A stretch of 64,000 nucleotides of DNA. It comes from Sinomonas humi (GTDB taxonomy: Bacteria > Actinomycetota > Actinomycetes > Actinomycetales > Micrococcaceae). Shown one piece after another: positions 54,736-63,431 of the stretch. The stretch is taken from the NCBI RefSeq assembly GCF_000802235.1, contig NZ_JTDL01000149.1, forward strand, positions 1-64,000. The letters are read 5' to 3'. A program made the translations under genes and the position numbers. Position 1 is the first letter of the stretch; every line of letters starts with the position of its first letter. The notes beneath the pieces are model-generated. The model was not told the origin of the DNA and did not search any database. It worked only from the letters and a program-made list of their open reading frames with translations.

Positions 54736-56499
54736 TCAGCCCGGAAACGCGAGCTGCGTGGCCCCCTTGCCCTGCTCGGTCCACGACGTACGGACCAAGA
54801 GGAAGATGCCATCTGGAGTCATTGCATAGATCGCGGAATCTCCGTTGCCAGCCGAGAGCGACTGGATCCCCGTCAACGGGGAGATCTGGCGCGGTTCCCC
54901 GCCCTGAAGGCTTACGAGTTCGGGGGCCACCTGAGCCGTGGACGAGGTCTCAGAAACCACGATCGTCGACTCGTCGACCCAAAGCGCGATGTCGGGGTTC
55001 TTGGCTGTGACGGGGAGGGTGATGGGGTTTGTCAGCGAATGCGGCGCGCCGTCGGCACCGCGGACAATGCCAGCGACCTGAAGGAGGGTTTGGCCGTCGG
55101 CCTCGGAGAGAACCAGTGCGCGGACCCCATCACGGGAAACGCGGAGGGACTTGACCGTCCGCCCTGCGAGCCACGGCGCGGAGACGCTCGCGCGCGGAAC
55201 TGTCGCGCTCGGGCTGGTGCCGACCGGCCTGAAGGCGACAATCTGTCCCGCTGCACCCGAATCCGGCGAGGCGGACCAGACCCAGTCATCGGGCGCGATC
55301 GACGGCGGCGCGAGAGACTGCCCGGAATCCAGGAGCCGCGCGGGCTGGCCAGGGACGATCGAATACAGGCTCCTCCCGTCGTCGCCCAGGAACGCGTAGA
55401 CGTGTTGGGATGCAGCAGCGGCGGGATCCGACGGATCCAACTGCGAGACCGAGGAAAGACCGTCGATCTTCGAAGCCTGTTTCGAGCCGTATTGAACGAG
55501 CTGTCCGCCAGCGATGCCGACCTGCCATGACGGGACCTTCGGATCCACGAGCGGCTCCGGCGGCCGCGGCGCGGAGGGATCCTGGATCGCGACCTCAGTC
55601 TGATTGGTCCTCAGTGATACGTCCCCCACCGAGGGAAGTGCCGCGAACGTCCGCACAAGCTGGCTGTGCATTCGCTGCCGATCGGTGAAGGATGCGTCGC
55701 GCAATTCAGGCGTCAGGTCGACCTGGGCGACCCCTCCGACAATTGGCACGGACTCACGCTCAAGCTGAATTCCCGGTGGGAATGCGCTCGCGACGGCTGG
55801 CTTGAGATACGGCGCAGGTCCTGCGATGAGTGCGCTCACGAGGGACTTGGCGATGCCGGAATTGTCGATGAACCACCGCGCGTCAGGGACGAGGACGGTG
55901 AACGTCGGGTCGAAGAAGTAGATCGAGAAGGCTCGGTACAAGACCTTGAACGTCTCCTCGGGAATGACCGTGCCGTCTGGAATCTTGGAGAGCCGCCACT
56001 GGCCATCGACCTGTGCGACCTCCACATCAATGGACTGCTTCGTCCCCGGGGGGTACTGGGTCATGATTCCGTCCTGGTCGACGGAATACGCGACATCGAG
56101 CTCATATCGATAAGCGTTCGGGCGGCCCCCAGGGACCACGGTCGCACTGCCCCGATAGACGAGCGTTCGCTGGCTCGGCTTCCACGAGACGGCATTGGCC
56201 GGCGCGAGGAACTGCCGTGCGACCGTGAAGTCGTTCTGATAGCCCGAGCCTGCGTTGAAGAAGCCCTCGATGATCGATTGGGGCGAGGCTCCCGTCTGCG
56301 GCCCCGGGGGGATGTACTGCGGCGCGTTCCCGATCGCCGAACCGCCGTCATTGCTCGTCCCGACAGGGCCAGCGGTCGGGATCTGAGCGCAGGCGGACAC
56401 AGTGAGAAGCGCAACGAGGGCAAGGGCCGCCCAGCGGACCGCGCGCATCAGCACGGTGGCAGGGCGCCGCGAGACGGACGACGACGAGGGCTCGGTCAC
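54736..56499 (-). CDS. lpqB: Lipoprotein LpqB, partner of MtrAB
   Basis: LpqB is a surface lipoprotein that binds MtrB and tunes its signalling. The 587-residue protein has a signal peptide ending in the lipobox TVSAC near residue 33. A GerMN-type domain follows (IIEGFFNAGSGYQNDFTVARQFLAPANAVSW; about 50-300), and the C-terminal half is a beta-propeller-like region. I chose the GTG at 56499, which overlaps the mtrB stop (GTGA) and has GGAGG 10 bases upstream. The longer frame to 56754 lies inside mtrB. Gene order and length match the family. Confidence 0.95.
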   Translation of the reverse strand: MTEPSSSSVSRRPATVLMRAVRWAALALVALLTVSACAQIPTAGPVGTSNDGGSAIGNAPQYIPPGPQTGASPQSIIEGFFNAGSGYQNDFTVARQFLAPANAVSWKPSQRTLVYRGSATVVPGGRPNAYRYELDVAYSVDQDGIMTQYPPGTKQSIDVEVAQVDGQWRLSKIPDGTVIPEETFKVLYRAFSIYFFDPTFTVLVPDARWFIDNSGIAKSLVSALIAGPAPYLKPAVASAFPPGIQLERESVPIVGGVAQVDLTPELRDASFTDRQRMHSQLVRTFAALPSVGDVSLRTNQTEVAIQDPSAPRPPEPLVDPKVPSWQVGIAGGQLVQYGSKQASKIDGLSSVSQLDPSDPAAAASQHVYAFLGDDGRSLYSIVPGQPARLLDSGQSLAPPSIAPDDWVWSASPDSGAAGQIVAFRPVGTSPSATVPRASVSAPWLAGRTVKSLRVSRDGVRALVLSEADGQTLLQVAGIVRGADGAPHSLTNPITLPVTAKNPDIALWVDESTIVVSETSSTAQVAPELVSLQGGEPRQISPLTGIQSLSAGNGDSAIYAMTPDGIFLLVRTSWTEQGKGATQLAFPG

Positions 56500-58361
56500 G
56501 GCGTTCGGCCTCCGAATTCGGGGGGTGCTTCTATGCGTGGGGCTTCCAGGCGCGGGGCTTCTACGCCCGGCGAGGCGGTCGCTGGTCCTGAATTGAGCAT
56601 CGTCGTCGTACCGACGACGACGTCGCGCGTCGCCCCGCGGACGAGGGGAAGTGCCCCGCCGGGGTCGAGGGCTACAGGCGATTCCACAATCGTCCCGCCG
56701 GCGTGCAGGGGCAGCGTGAGCCGGAAGCATGAGCCTTCGCGCCGCCGTCCCCAAGCCTGCAGCCAGCCGTTGTGAAGCTTGACGTCTTCGGTGGCTATGG
56801 ACAATCCGAGGCCGGAGCCGCCGGTCTTGCGTGCGCGCGCGGGATCGGCGCGCCAGAAGCGGTCGAAGACGCGGGCTGCCTCCGACGGCGACATTCCGAT
56901 GCCATGATCGCGGACCGAAACCCCTACGGCGTCGGCATTGGCCGCGACGAAGATCTCGACGGGCTTGCCCTCGCCGTGCTCAAGCGCATTAAGGAGGAGA
57001 TTGCGGAGCACTCGCTCGATACGCCTCGCGTCCATGTCCACGATGATGCTCCCCGCCCTCGTATAGAGCCGGACCTCTGATCCGCAGGAGACGGCGATGG
57101 GGGCTGCCGTCTCGATGACGGCGCGCACGACGGCGACGATGTCCTGCGGTTCGACGTCGAGGCGGGCCGCCCCTGCATCGAATCGCGAGATCTCGAGAAG
57201 GTCGTTGAGCAGTGCCTGGAAGCGCTCCACCTGGTTGTACAGGAGTTCGGCGGACCGCTTGTTCACCGGGTCGAACTGCTCGCGCGCGTCGTACAGGACC
57301 TCGGCAGCCATGCGAACTGTCGTAAGGGGGGTCCTCAGCTCGTGGGAGACGTCCGAGACGAATCGCTGCTGCATCTGCGAGAGCGCAGCCAGCTGGTTGA
57401 TCTGCTCCTGAAGGCTCGTCGCCATGTGGTTGAAGGATTTGGCGAGTCGAGCGACCTCGTCTTCGCCTTCGACCGCCATACGCTCCTCGAGCTGCCCCGC
57501 GGCGAGCTTCTCCGAAACGGCGGCCGCGTGGCTCACCGGGCTCACGAGGCTCCGCGTCACGATCCACACGATCGCGCCGATCAGCAGGAGGAGGAACACG
57601 CCGCCGAACCACAGGACGTTCTGCATCTCGTCGAGGGTCTCCTGCGCTGACTGGATGTCATACAGGAGGTAGAGCTCGTAGACCGTCCCGCCGAAGGTCA
57701 CCTTGTTCCCGACCGCAATCGCCGGATGGATCGTGTTGTCGACTGTGAGGGGAATCGACTCCCAGAACTGCTCCGACTGCTGTGAGCCTTCCACGGCCTC
57801 TCGCAGCGACTGAGGGATATCGTTCTCGGTCCTGAGGTAGGACGCTCGGCTGTCCACCCACTGATTGCGCGGCTGGTCCTGATTCGGGACGGCAAGGAAC
57901 ACGTACTGACGCGGGGTGCCGGAATCTCGTGCCTCGAGCGTGGCCAATGTGTCGTTGACGAGCTTCAGGACACCCTGCTGATCACTGACCTGCGCGCCGT
58001 CGAAAGTCTCCTGGACCTGGGTCACGCTCTGGCGAGTCTGGACCTCGGCTTGGGTCAGGCGTTCTTGGAAGAGGCTGTTCGCGATCTGGTTGGACAGATA
58101 GATTCCGACGCCGAAAATCGACGCACACGCAAGGACGAGCGTGATGAAGACGGTACGGAACTGCAAAGAGCGACGCCAACGCTGAGCAAGCGCCGAACGA
58201 ATCCGGCCGGGGACGCGGAGCAGAAGCCGGAGGTATTTCCGGCCGCCACGGCGAAGCCGCGCGGCGGAGATCCGGGCACGTCGGGCGGCGAGCGCCCCGC
58301 GACGCTGCGCATGGCGCGCCACAACGCGGGCGCGTGCCCAGCGGTCCTCCTGCTGTTCCAT
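56496..58361 (-). CDS. mtrB: Sensor histidine kinase MtrB
   Basis: MtrB phosphorylates MtrA to coordinate cell-wall remodelling and division. The 621-residue protein has a basic N-terminus, TM1 (about 72-93), an extracytoplasmic sensor of about 160 residues, and TM2 (about 250-272). HAMP (RSLVSPVSHAAAVSEKLAAGQLEERM), HisKA (RFVSDVSHELRTPLTTVRMAAEVL, phospho-His) and HATPase (LNALEHGEGKPVEIFV, VRDHGIGMSP, GLGLSIA) domains follow. A tail of about 70 residues after the kinase domain is Pro/Glu-rich. It starts 12 bp after the mtrA stop. Confidence 0.96.
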   Translation of the reverse strand: MEQQEDRWARARVVARHAQRRGALAARRARISAARLRRGGRKYLRLLLRVPGRIRSALAQRWRRSLQFRTVFITLVLACASIFGVGIYLSNQIANSLFQERLTQAEVQTRQSVTQVQETFDGAQVSDQQGVLKLVNDTLATLEARDSGTPRQYVFLAVPNQDQPRNQWVDSRASYLRTENDIPQSLREAVEGSQQSEQFWESIPLTVDNTIHPAIAVGNKVTFGGTVYELYLLYDIQSAQETLDEMQNVLWFGGVFLLLLIGAIVWIVTRSLVSPVSHAAAVSEKLAAGQLEERMAVEGEDEVARLAKSFNHMATSLQEQINQLAALSQMQQRFVSDVSHELRTPLTTVRMAAEVLYDAREQFDPVNKRSAELLYNQVERFQALLNDLLEISRFDAGAARLDVEPQDIVAVVRAVIETAAPIAVSCGSEVRLYTRAGSIIVDMDARRIERVLRNLLLNALEHGEGKPVEIFVAANADAVGVSVRDHGIGMSPSEAARVFDRFWRADPARARKTGGSGLGLSIATEDVKLHNGWLQAWGRRREGSCFRLTLPLHAGGTIVESPVALDPGGALPLVRGATRDVVVGTTTMLNSGPATASPGVEAPRLEAPRIEAPPEFGGRTP

Positions 58362-58373
58362 TCCTGCCTCGGT

Positions 58374-59048
58374 CTACGTCCCTGCCTTGTACCCGACGCC
58401 GCGGACGGTCAGGACGATTTCCGGAGCCTCGGGATCACGTTCGATCTTCGAACGAAGGCGCTGCACATGGACGTTAACGAGCCGGGTATCGGCTGCATGC
58501 CGGTAGCCCCAGACCTGCTCGAGCAGGAGCTCACGAGTGAATACCTGCCACGGCTTGCGGGCGAGGGCCACAAGGAGATCGAATTCGAGCGGCGTGAGGG
58601 CGATCGGGTCTTCACCGCGCCTCACCGTGTGACCCGCGACGTCGATGGAGACGTCGCCGATCCGGAGGGTCTCCGGCGTCTTCGCCTCTCCCGGGCGCAG
58701 CCGCGCCCGAACCCGAGCGACGAGCTCGGCGGGCTTGAACGGCTTCGGCACGTAGTCATCCGCGCCTGATTCCAGCCCTCGAACAACATCCGACGTGTCC
58801 GACTTAGCGGTGAGCATGACGATCGGCACATCGGACTCGGCACGGATCCGACGGCACACCTCGATCCCGTCGAGGCCGGGAAGCATGAGGTCGAGCAGCA
58901 CGAGGTCCGGCTTCTGGGCACGGTAGACGTCGAGGGCCTCTGCCCCGTCCGCGCAGAAGACGGGTTCGAAGCCGTCATTGCGCAACACGATGCCGATCAT
59001 CTCGGCGAGGGCCTCGTCGTCGTCTATAACCAGAATGCGTGCCTTCAT
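58374..59048 (-). CDS. mtrA: Response regulator MtrA
   Basis: A 224-residue OmpR/PhoB-type regulator. The receiver holds DDDE at 9-12 and the phosphoacceptor Asp53 in LVLLDLMLPG, with Lys in YVPKPF. The winged-helix DNA-binding domain (about 130-224) includes PLEFDLLVALARKPWQVFTRELLLEQVWGYRHAADTRLVNVHVQRLRSKIE and ends VRGVGYKAGT. The ATG at 59048 is the family start; an in-frame start seven residues earlier lacks support. MtrA controls wall hydrolases and division genes in actinobacteria. Confidence 0.97.
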   Translation of the reverse strand: MKARILVIDDDEALAEMIGIVLRNDGFEPVFCADGAEALDVYRAQKPDLVLLDLMLPGLDGIEVCRRIRAESDVPIVMLTAKSDTSDVVRGLESGADDYVPKPFKPAELVARVRARLRPGEAKTPETLRIGDVSIDVAGHTVRRGEDPIALTPLEFDLLVALARKPWQVFTRELLLEQVWGYRHAADTRLVNVHVQRLRSKIERDPEAPEIVLTVRGVGYKAGT

Positions 59049-59121
59049 GCTTTCCACTTTCCCGCACAATCCGCTGCGGGCCGTTCAGGCACGCCCGCGC
59101 GTGCGCTGTTCCATTCTAATC

Positions 59122-59170
59122 TGGCGCATCAGTGCGCCATCCGCCGCACCGGCGCACCATCCGCCGCACC
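59122..59170. repeat. Dyad and 20-bp direct repeat upstream of mtrA
   Basis: TGGCGCA (59122-59128) and TGCGCCA (59133-59139) form a perfect 7-bp dyad with a 4-base loop. CCATCCGCCGCACC occurs exactly twice, at 59137-59150 and 59157-59170, with a 20-bp period and a GCGCACCA remnant after the second. These lie in the 179-bp divergent spacer between mtrA and the CtaG-like gene and may be regulator sites. Confidence 0.6.
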
Positions 59171-59227
59171 AGCGCACCAGCTCTCCCGTTCAGCTGGGCC
59201 CAAGCCGGGTGGCTTACAATCGCCAGA

Positions 59228-60115
59228 GTGCCGCCCGTCTCCACCCTCCTGACCACCGTCACGCTCGACCCCGCCGCCTTGGCCCTCGCGTTGATCGCCG
59301 CGGTGCTCTACGGAGTGGGTCTGCGCTCGGCGAGCCGCCGAGGTGAGCGGTGGCCCCTCTGGCGGACACTCAGCTTCTACGTCTTCGGCATCGCCGCCTA
59401 TCTCGTCCTCACCTGCGGCTTCACAGGCGCCTACGGCCGGGAACTCCGATGGGCGTTCACGCTCAAGCTCGCCCTTGTGTTCTTCGTGATTCCCCCGCTC
59501 GCGGGGCTCGGGCGGCCGCTCAGCCTCGCGCGCGCGGCCCTCGCCGATCGAGGACGCGAACGCCTCGACCGGATCATGGGCAGTCGCCCCATGCGCATCC
59601 TGGGCAACGCCTTCATAGCCCCGATTCTCGGCCTCGCCTTCTTCGGGACGTTCCTTACGCCACTGCTCTACACGTACCGCGCCGATGCAGTCGTGAGCGG
59701 AATTCTGAGCGTCGCGGTCCCGCTGCTCGGACTCTTGCTAGCACTGCCCATCACCGAGGCGGAGGGCTTCCAGCGCACCTCGAGCTTCATCATGCTCGAG
59801 TTCGTCTACGTGTTCATCGAACTTCTGGCGGACGCAGTCCCCGGAATCGCGCTACGGCTGAATGACAACGTGCTCGACCGAGTGACCCAATGGTCGGCTG
59901 GCGCTCCGAGCTGGTTCCCCTCCCCCATCCGCGACCAGCAGCTCGCGGGTGACCTCCTGTGGTTCATTGCCGAGATCGTGGATCTCCCGCTCATCATCCT
60001 CATGTTCGTGCGGTTCAGCCGGAGCGACCGGCGCGAGGCCCGCAGTTTCGACGAGCTGACCGACGAGGAGATGGATGCGCTCTCCGAGGCGCACCTCCGC
60101 CGACGGGGCGAGTAA
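59228..60115 (+). CDS. CtaG-like cytochrome c oxidase assembly family membrane protein
   Basis: The 295-residue protein has about seven hydrophobic segments in the layout of caa3-type CtaG proteins. FYVFGIAAYLVLTCGFTGAYGRELRWAFTLKLALVFFVIPPLAGLGRPL is the N-terminal half. IRDQQLAGDLLWFIAEIVDLPLIILMFVRFSRSDRREA near the end matches the conserved DQQLAG...W segment of the family. Few of the usual His/Met copper ligands are visible, so copper delivery is not assured. The GTG at 59228 has no strong ribosome site. It diverges from mtrA. Confidence 0.72.
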   Translation: MPPVSTLLTTVTLDPAALALALIAAVLYGVGLRSASRRGERWPLWRTLSFYVFGIAAYLVLTCGFTGAYGRELRWAFTLKLALVFFVIPPLAGLGRPLSLARAALADRGRERLDRIMGSRPMRILGNAFIAPILGLAFFGTFLTPLLYTYRADAVVSGILSVAVPLLGLLLALPITEAEGFQRTSSFIMLEFVYVFIELLADAVPGIALRLNDNVLDRVTQWSAGAPSWFPSPIRDQQLAGDLLWFIAEIVDLPLIILMFVRFSRSDRREARSFDELTDEEMDALSEAHLRRRGE

Positions 60116-60119
60116 TACC

Positions 60120-61154
60120 TCAGCCGAACGCGAGCTGATTGACGGCGTCGGCGAGCTTCACGAGTCGGGTGAGGGCCGCCGTCGCCCGTTCCGGTGAGAC
60201 GAGCCGAAGGCTATCGCTTGGGGTGACGCGGACGGCGCCCAGCGAGCGCTCCGCGAGTCCGAGCTGCCGCCACGGCCGAAGCAGCCGTTCCGCGATATCG
60301 TGCGTCGTCGCCGCCTGGGGCGGGTCGAGCGGAAGAATGCCCAGCCAAACGCGCGCCCCGCCCTCGACGGCGCCCGCGACGGACTCCCATTGCCCGACGC
60401 TCAGGGACTCGGCGGGGAGCGCGACACCGTCCGCGCCCGCCTCAAGGATGCGCTCGATGGGCGCCTCCCATGCCGGCGTCTGGACGATGACGTGCTCGGC
60501 TCCGCCGTCGTGCAAAGCATCAACCAGCCCGGACCATGCAGCCCTCGCCTCGGCTGGGGGCACCGCCCGCAAGGTCCTGTAGCCGCTCGCGGTCGGGAGC
60601 AGGCCCGCGATGACCTGGGCTGCGTCCGGCTCGGCGAGCTGCACCGTGAGCCTCGCGCCCGGCACCGCGGCGCGGACGCGCGCAAGGAATGGCGCGACGC
60701 CCGCCACGAGTGAGTCCGCGACGTCGCGGCGCGCCCCTTGGTCGGCAAGGACCCGCTCGCCATTGTGGAGATAGAGGCCGGCCATGAGGCTCAGCGGACC
60801 GAGTATCCGGACTTGGAGTCCCTCTGCACGAGATTCTTCGGTGCCTACCACGTCGGCCAGAACGTTGAGGTCGGTCGCGAGCGCTGATGCCGCCCTCGCG
60901 GAGTCACGTCCGGGCCGCTCGACGAGCCGCCAGCCGTGCGGCTGCACGTCGGCGTAGAGGTCCACGAGCAGGCTCGCGGTGCGCCCTACCGCATCCGAGC
61001 CGACGCCGCGCTCTGGCAATTCGGCGAGGAACGGCAGGTGAGGACCACCGAGCTCGCCCCGAATGGCCTTCTCTGCTTCGACAGGGTCAGTCCCCGGCCA
61101 CTCGCCCAGACCAGTGGCAGTGACCTGAGCCGGCACCGTTGGCTCTGACGACAT
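60120..61154 (-). CDS. MetE-like (cobalamin-independent methionine synthase C-terminal fold) protein, Rv3015c-like
   Basis: This 344-residue protein has the TIM-barrel fold of the MetE C-terminal domain. Segments include TATGLGEWPGTDPVEA, LPFLAELPERGVGSDAVG and QVRILGPLSLMAGL, then ARLTVQLAEPDAAQVIAGLLPTASGYRTL, and HDGGAEHVIVQTP. The zinc ligands of true MetE (His/Cys/Cys) are not evident, so methionine synthesis is doubtful; the Rv3015c group has no known function. It lies four bases from the chorismate mutase gene on the same strand. Confidence 0.75.
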   Translation of the reverse strand: MSSEPTVPAQVTATGLGEWPGTDPVEAEKAIRGELGGPHLPFLAELPERGVGSDAVGRTASLLVDLYADVQPHGWRLVERPGRDSARAASALATDLNVLADVVGTEESRAEGLQVRILGPLSLMAGLYLHNGERVLADQGARRDVADSLVAGVAPFLARVRAAVPGARLTVQLAEPDAAQVIAGLLPTASGYRTLRAVPPAEARAAWSGLVDALHDGGAEHVIVQTPAWEAPIERILEAGADGVALPAESLSVGQWESVAGAVEGGARVWLGILPLDPPQAATTHDIAERLLRPWRQLGLAERSLGAVRVTPSDSLRLVSPERATAALTRLVKLADAVNQLAFG

Positions 61155-61157
61155 CCG

Positions 61158-61619
61158 TCAGGCCTGATCCGTCAGTCCAGCCTCATCGGCCGGGCCGTCG
61201 TAGGCGGGGGCATCGGGGTTCTGGCGCGAGTGATGGTCCTCCGAGATCGCCTGATGATGCCGGATGACCTCGCTGATGATGAAGTTGAGGAACTTCTCCG
61301 CGAACGCCGGGTCCAGCTGCGCGTCCTCCGCGAGCCGCCGGAGGCGCGCGATCTGCGCGGCCTCGCGATCAGGGTCGGCGGGCGGCAGGTGGTGCTTCGC
61401 CTTGAGCCAGCCGACCCGCTGGGTCACCTTGAACCGCTCCGCAAGGAGGAAGACGAGTGTCGCATCGAAGTTGTCGATGCTCGAACGGATGGAGAGCAGC
61501 TCCTTCATGACGGCGGGGTCGACGTTGCCCTTGAGGGAGCTTGCGGTCGGATCGTATTCCTCTCCGGCTTCGCTCTCTGCCGACTCGGGGCGGGCGTCAT
61601 CACGGGGCTGCTCGGTCAT
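61158..61619 (-). CDS. Chorismate mutase, AroQ type
   Basis: This 153-residue protein has the single-domain helical AroQ fold (about residues 38-125). LLSIRSSIDNFDATLVFLLAERFKVTQRVGWLKAKHHLPPADPDREAAQIARLRRLAEDA shows the conserved Arg/Lys/Asp pattern that binds chorismate. It converts chorismate to prephenate for Phe and Tyr. It has an acidic N-terminal extension of about 35 residues and a short C-terminal tail. No signal peptide, so it is the cytosolic form. It is encoded just upstream of the MetE-like gene in the same direction. Confidence 0.9.
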   Translation of the reverse strand: MTEQPRDDARPESAESEAGEEYDPTASSLKGNVDPAVMKELLSIRSSIDNFDATLVFLLAERFKVTQRVGWLKAKHHLPPADPDREAAQIARLRRLAEDAQLDPAFAEKFLNFIISEVIRHHQAISEDHHSRQNPDAPAYDGPADEAGLTDQA

Positions 61620-61651
61620 GGTGCAAGTCTAGGTTGCCCAGAAGGCATGCG

Positions 61652-61690
61652 AGGACGACGACGGCGCGAGCCACCCGCCGTCGTCGTCCT
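61652..61690 (-). terminator. Terminator after the ABC transporter genes
   Basis: The 15-bp arms 61652-61666 and 61676-61690 (AGGACGACGACGGCG and its complement) enclose a 9-base loop. On the minus strand the hairpin begins 22 bp after the ATPase stop. A U-tract is lacking on this side, but the stem is long and perfect. Confidence 0.75.
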
Positions 61691-61712
61691 TTCGCTCCGG
61701 TTTCGGCTCGAT

Positions 61713-63431
61713 TCAGCCGCCCAGCAGTGCGCGGTGAGCCTTCCGGCGTTCGGCCTGCTGCACGGGGTCGGGGACGGGAAGGGAGGCGATGAGCCGCTTC
61801 GTGTAGGCGTCCTGGGGATCGTTCATGACGCGGCTTCCGATCCCCTGTTCGACGAGCCGGCCCTTGTAGAGCACCCCCACCCAGTGGCTCAGCTGGTCTA
61901 CGACCGCGAGGTCGTGGCTGATGAACAGGGCCGCGAAGCCGAGTTCGGCCTGGATTTCGCGGAACAGCTCGAGCACCTTGGCCTGGACGGAGACGTCCAG
62001 GGCCGAGGTCGGCTCGTCCGCGACGAGCAGTCGCGGCTCGAGGGCGAGAGCCCGGGCTAGAGACGCTCGCTGGCGCTGGCCGCCCGAGAGCTCATGCGGA
62101 TACCGCGACGCGTACGACGCCGGAAGCTGCACCGACTCCAAGAGCTCGGCTACCCGGCGGCGCAGCTGCGCCGGCTGCAGGCGCAGGTGCACCACGAGCG
62201 GCTCCGCCACGCACTCCCCGATCGTCAGCTGGGGGTTGAACGAAGCCGCCGGGTCCTGGAAGACGAACCCGATCTCCTTCCGGAGGGGCCGGAAGGACCT
62301 CTCACGGAAGCCGACCATCTCGTGGCCGAGGACCTTCAGGCTCCCGCCCGTGGCGCGGTTCAGCCCCGCGATCGTCCGCCCGATCGTCGTCTTGCCCGAG
62401 CCGGACTCGCCGACGAGACCGAAGACCTCGCCCGCGGAGACCGTGAACGAAACGCCTTCGACAGCGCGGAACGCGGGCGAGCCGAGCCGTCCCGGGTAGA
62501 CGATCTCGAGACCCTCTGCTTCGACGAGGACCTCCCCGCCCTGGTGGAGGCGCTCGGCGACCCCCTCGGAGGCGGAGTCGCGCCCGAGGTGCGGGACGGC
62601 GGCCAGAAGCCGGCGCGTGTAGTCCTCGCGTGGCTCGGCGAAGAGCTTCCGGACCGGTGCCTCCTCCACGACCTCGCCCTGGTACATGACGACGACGCGG
62701 TCGGCGAGGTCCGCGACCACGCCCATGTTGTGGGTGATGAGCACGATCGAGGTGCCATACAGGTCCCGCAGGTCGCGCAGAAGCTCGAGGATCTCAGCCT
62801 GGACGGTGACATCGAGCGCCGTCGTCGGCTCGTCCGCGACGATGAGCTCCGGGTCGAGCGCGAGGGCGGCCGCGATGACGACGCGCTGCTTCTGGCCGCC
62901 CGAGAACTGGTGCGGGTAGTAGTCCACGCGCTTCTCCGGATCGGGGATGCCCACCTTCCGGAGGGCCTCGATGGCCCGCGCCCGGGCCTCCTTGCGGCCC
63001 ACCCGATGCCCCTGTTGGCCCCCGCCACCCCGAGCCCTATGGGCACGGATGCCCTCCATGATCTGCCAGCCGACCGTGAAGACGGGGTTGAGCGCCGTCG
63101 AGGGCTCCTGGAACACCATGGCCACATCCCGGCCCCGCAGTTCGCGCAGCTTCGCGGCCGAGATCGAGACGACGTTCTGGCCCTTGATCACCACGGCGCC
63201 TGAGCTCGTGGCGGTCTCGGGCAGGAGGCCGAGGATCGTCTTCGCGGTCACGGTCTTGCCGGACCCGGATTCACCCACGACGGCGACGACCTCGCCGGCC
63301 TTCACGTCGAGGCTCACGCCGCGGACGGCACGGACCTCCCCCGCGTCCGTCGCGAACGACACCTCGAGGTCGTCGATGTCCAGCACGGTCTCTGCTTGCA
63401 CAGCGGGACGCACGTCAAGCTGCTCGCTCAT
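61713..63431 (-). CDS. Dipeptide/oligopeptide ABC transporter, fused double ATPase (DppD-DppF type)
   Basis: The 572-residue protein holds two complete peptide-type ABC ATPases in one chain. Domain 1 has GESGSGKTVTAKTILGLLP, YPHQFSGGQKQRVVIAAAL and LIVADEPTTALDVT. Domain 2 has GESGSGKTTIGRTIAGL, LSGGQRQRASLARALALEP and LLVADEPTSALDVS. The oligopeptide-transporter region PVRKLFAEPREDYTRRLLAAVP follows domain 1, and a matching AYTKRLIASLPVPDPVQQ ends the protein. The ATG overlaps the permease stop (ATGA). Peptide, nickel or related import is likely; the substrate is not visible. Confidence 0.93.
   Translation of the reverse strand: MSEQLDVRPAVQAETVLDIDDLEVSFATDAGEVRAVRGVSLDVKAGEVVAVVGESGSGKTVTAKTILGLLPETATSSGAVVIKGQNVVSISAAKLRELRGRDVAMVFQEPSTALNPVFTVGWQIMEGIRAHRARGGGGQQGHRVGRKEARARAIEALRKVGIPDPEKRVDYYPHQFSGGQKQRVVIAAALALDPELIVADEPTTALDVTVQAEILELLRDLRDLYGTSIVLITHNMGVVADLADRVVVMYQGEVVEEAPVRKLFAEPREDYTRRLLAAVPHLGRDSASEGVAERLHQGGEVLVEAEGLEIVYPGRLGSPAFRAVEGVSFTVSAGEVFGLVGESGSGKTTIGRTIAGLNRATGGSLKVLGHEMVGFRERSFRPLRKEIGFVFQDPAASFNPQLTIGECVAEPLVVHLRLQPAQLRRRVAELLESVQLPASYASRYPHELSGGQRQRASLARALALEPRLLVADEPTSALDVSVQAKVLELFREIQAELGFAALFISHDLAVVDQLSHWVGVLYKGRLVEQGIGSRVMNDPQDAYTKRLIASLPVPDPVQQAERRKAHRALLGG

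Noticed and set aside
54709-54738. 15-bp tandem duplication (TGTGGAGGAACAATC-like) at the end of lpqB
   Set aside because: Only two imperfect copies, at the stop of lpqB. It is too small to interpret beyond replication slippage.
56500-56754. N-terminal extension of lpqB by 85 residues
   Set aside because: It lies within mtrB, is Arg/Pro-rich, and would hide the signal peptide. The overlapping GTG at 56499 is the natural start.
62094-63203. 369-codon open frame antisense to the double ABC ATPase
   Set aside because: The minus-strand protein has all ABC motifs. The antisense product is Arg/Asp/Glu-rich, has no recognisable domain, and reflects high GC content.
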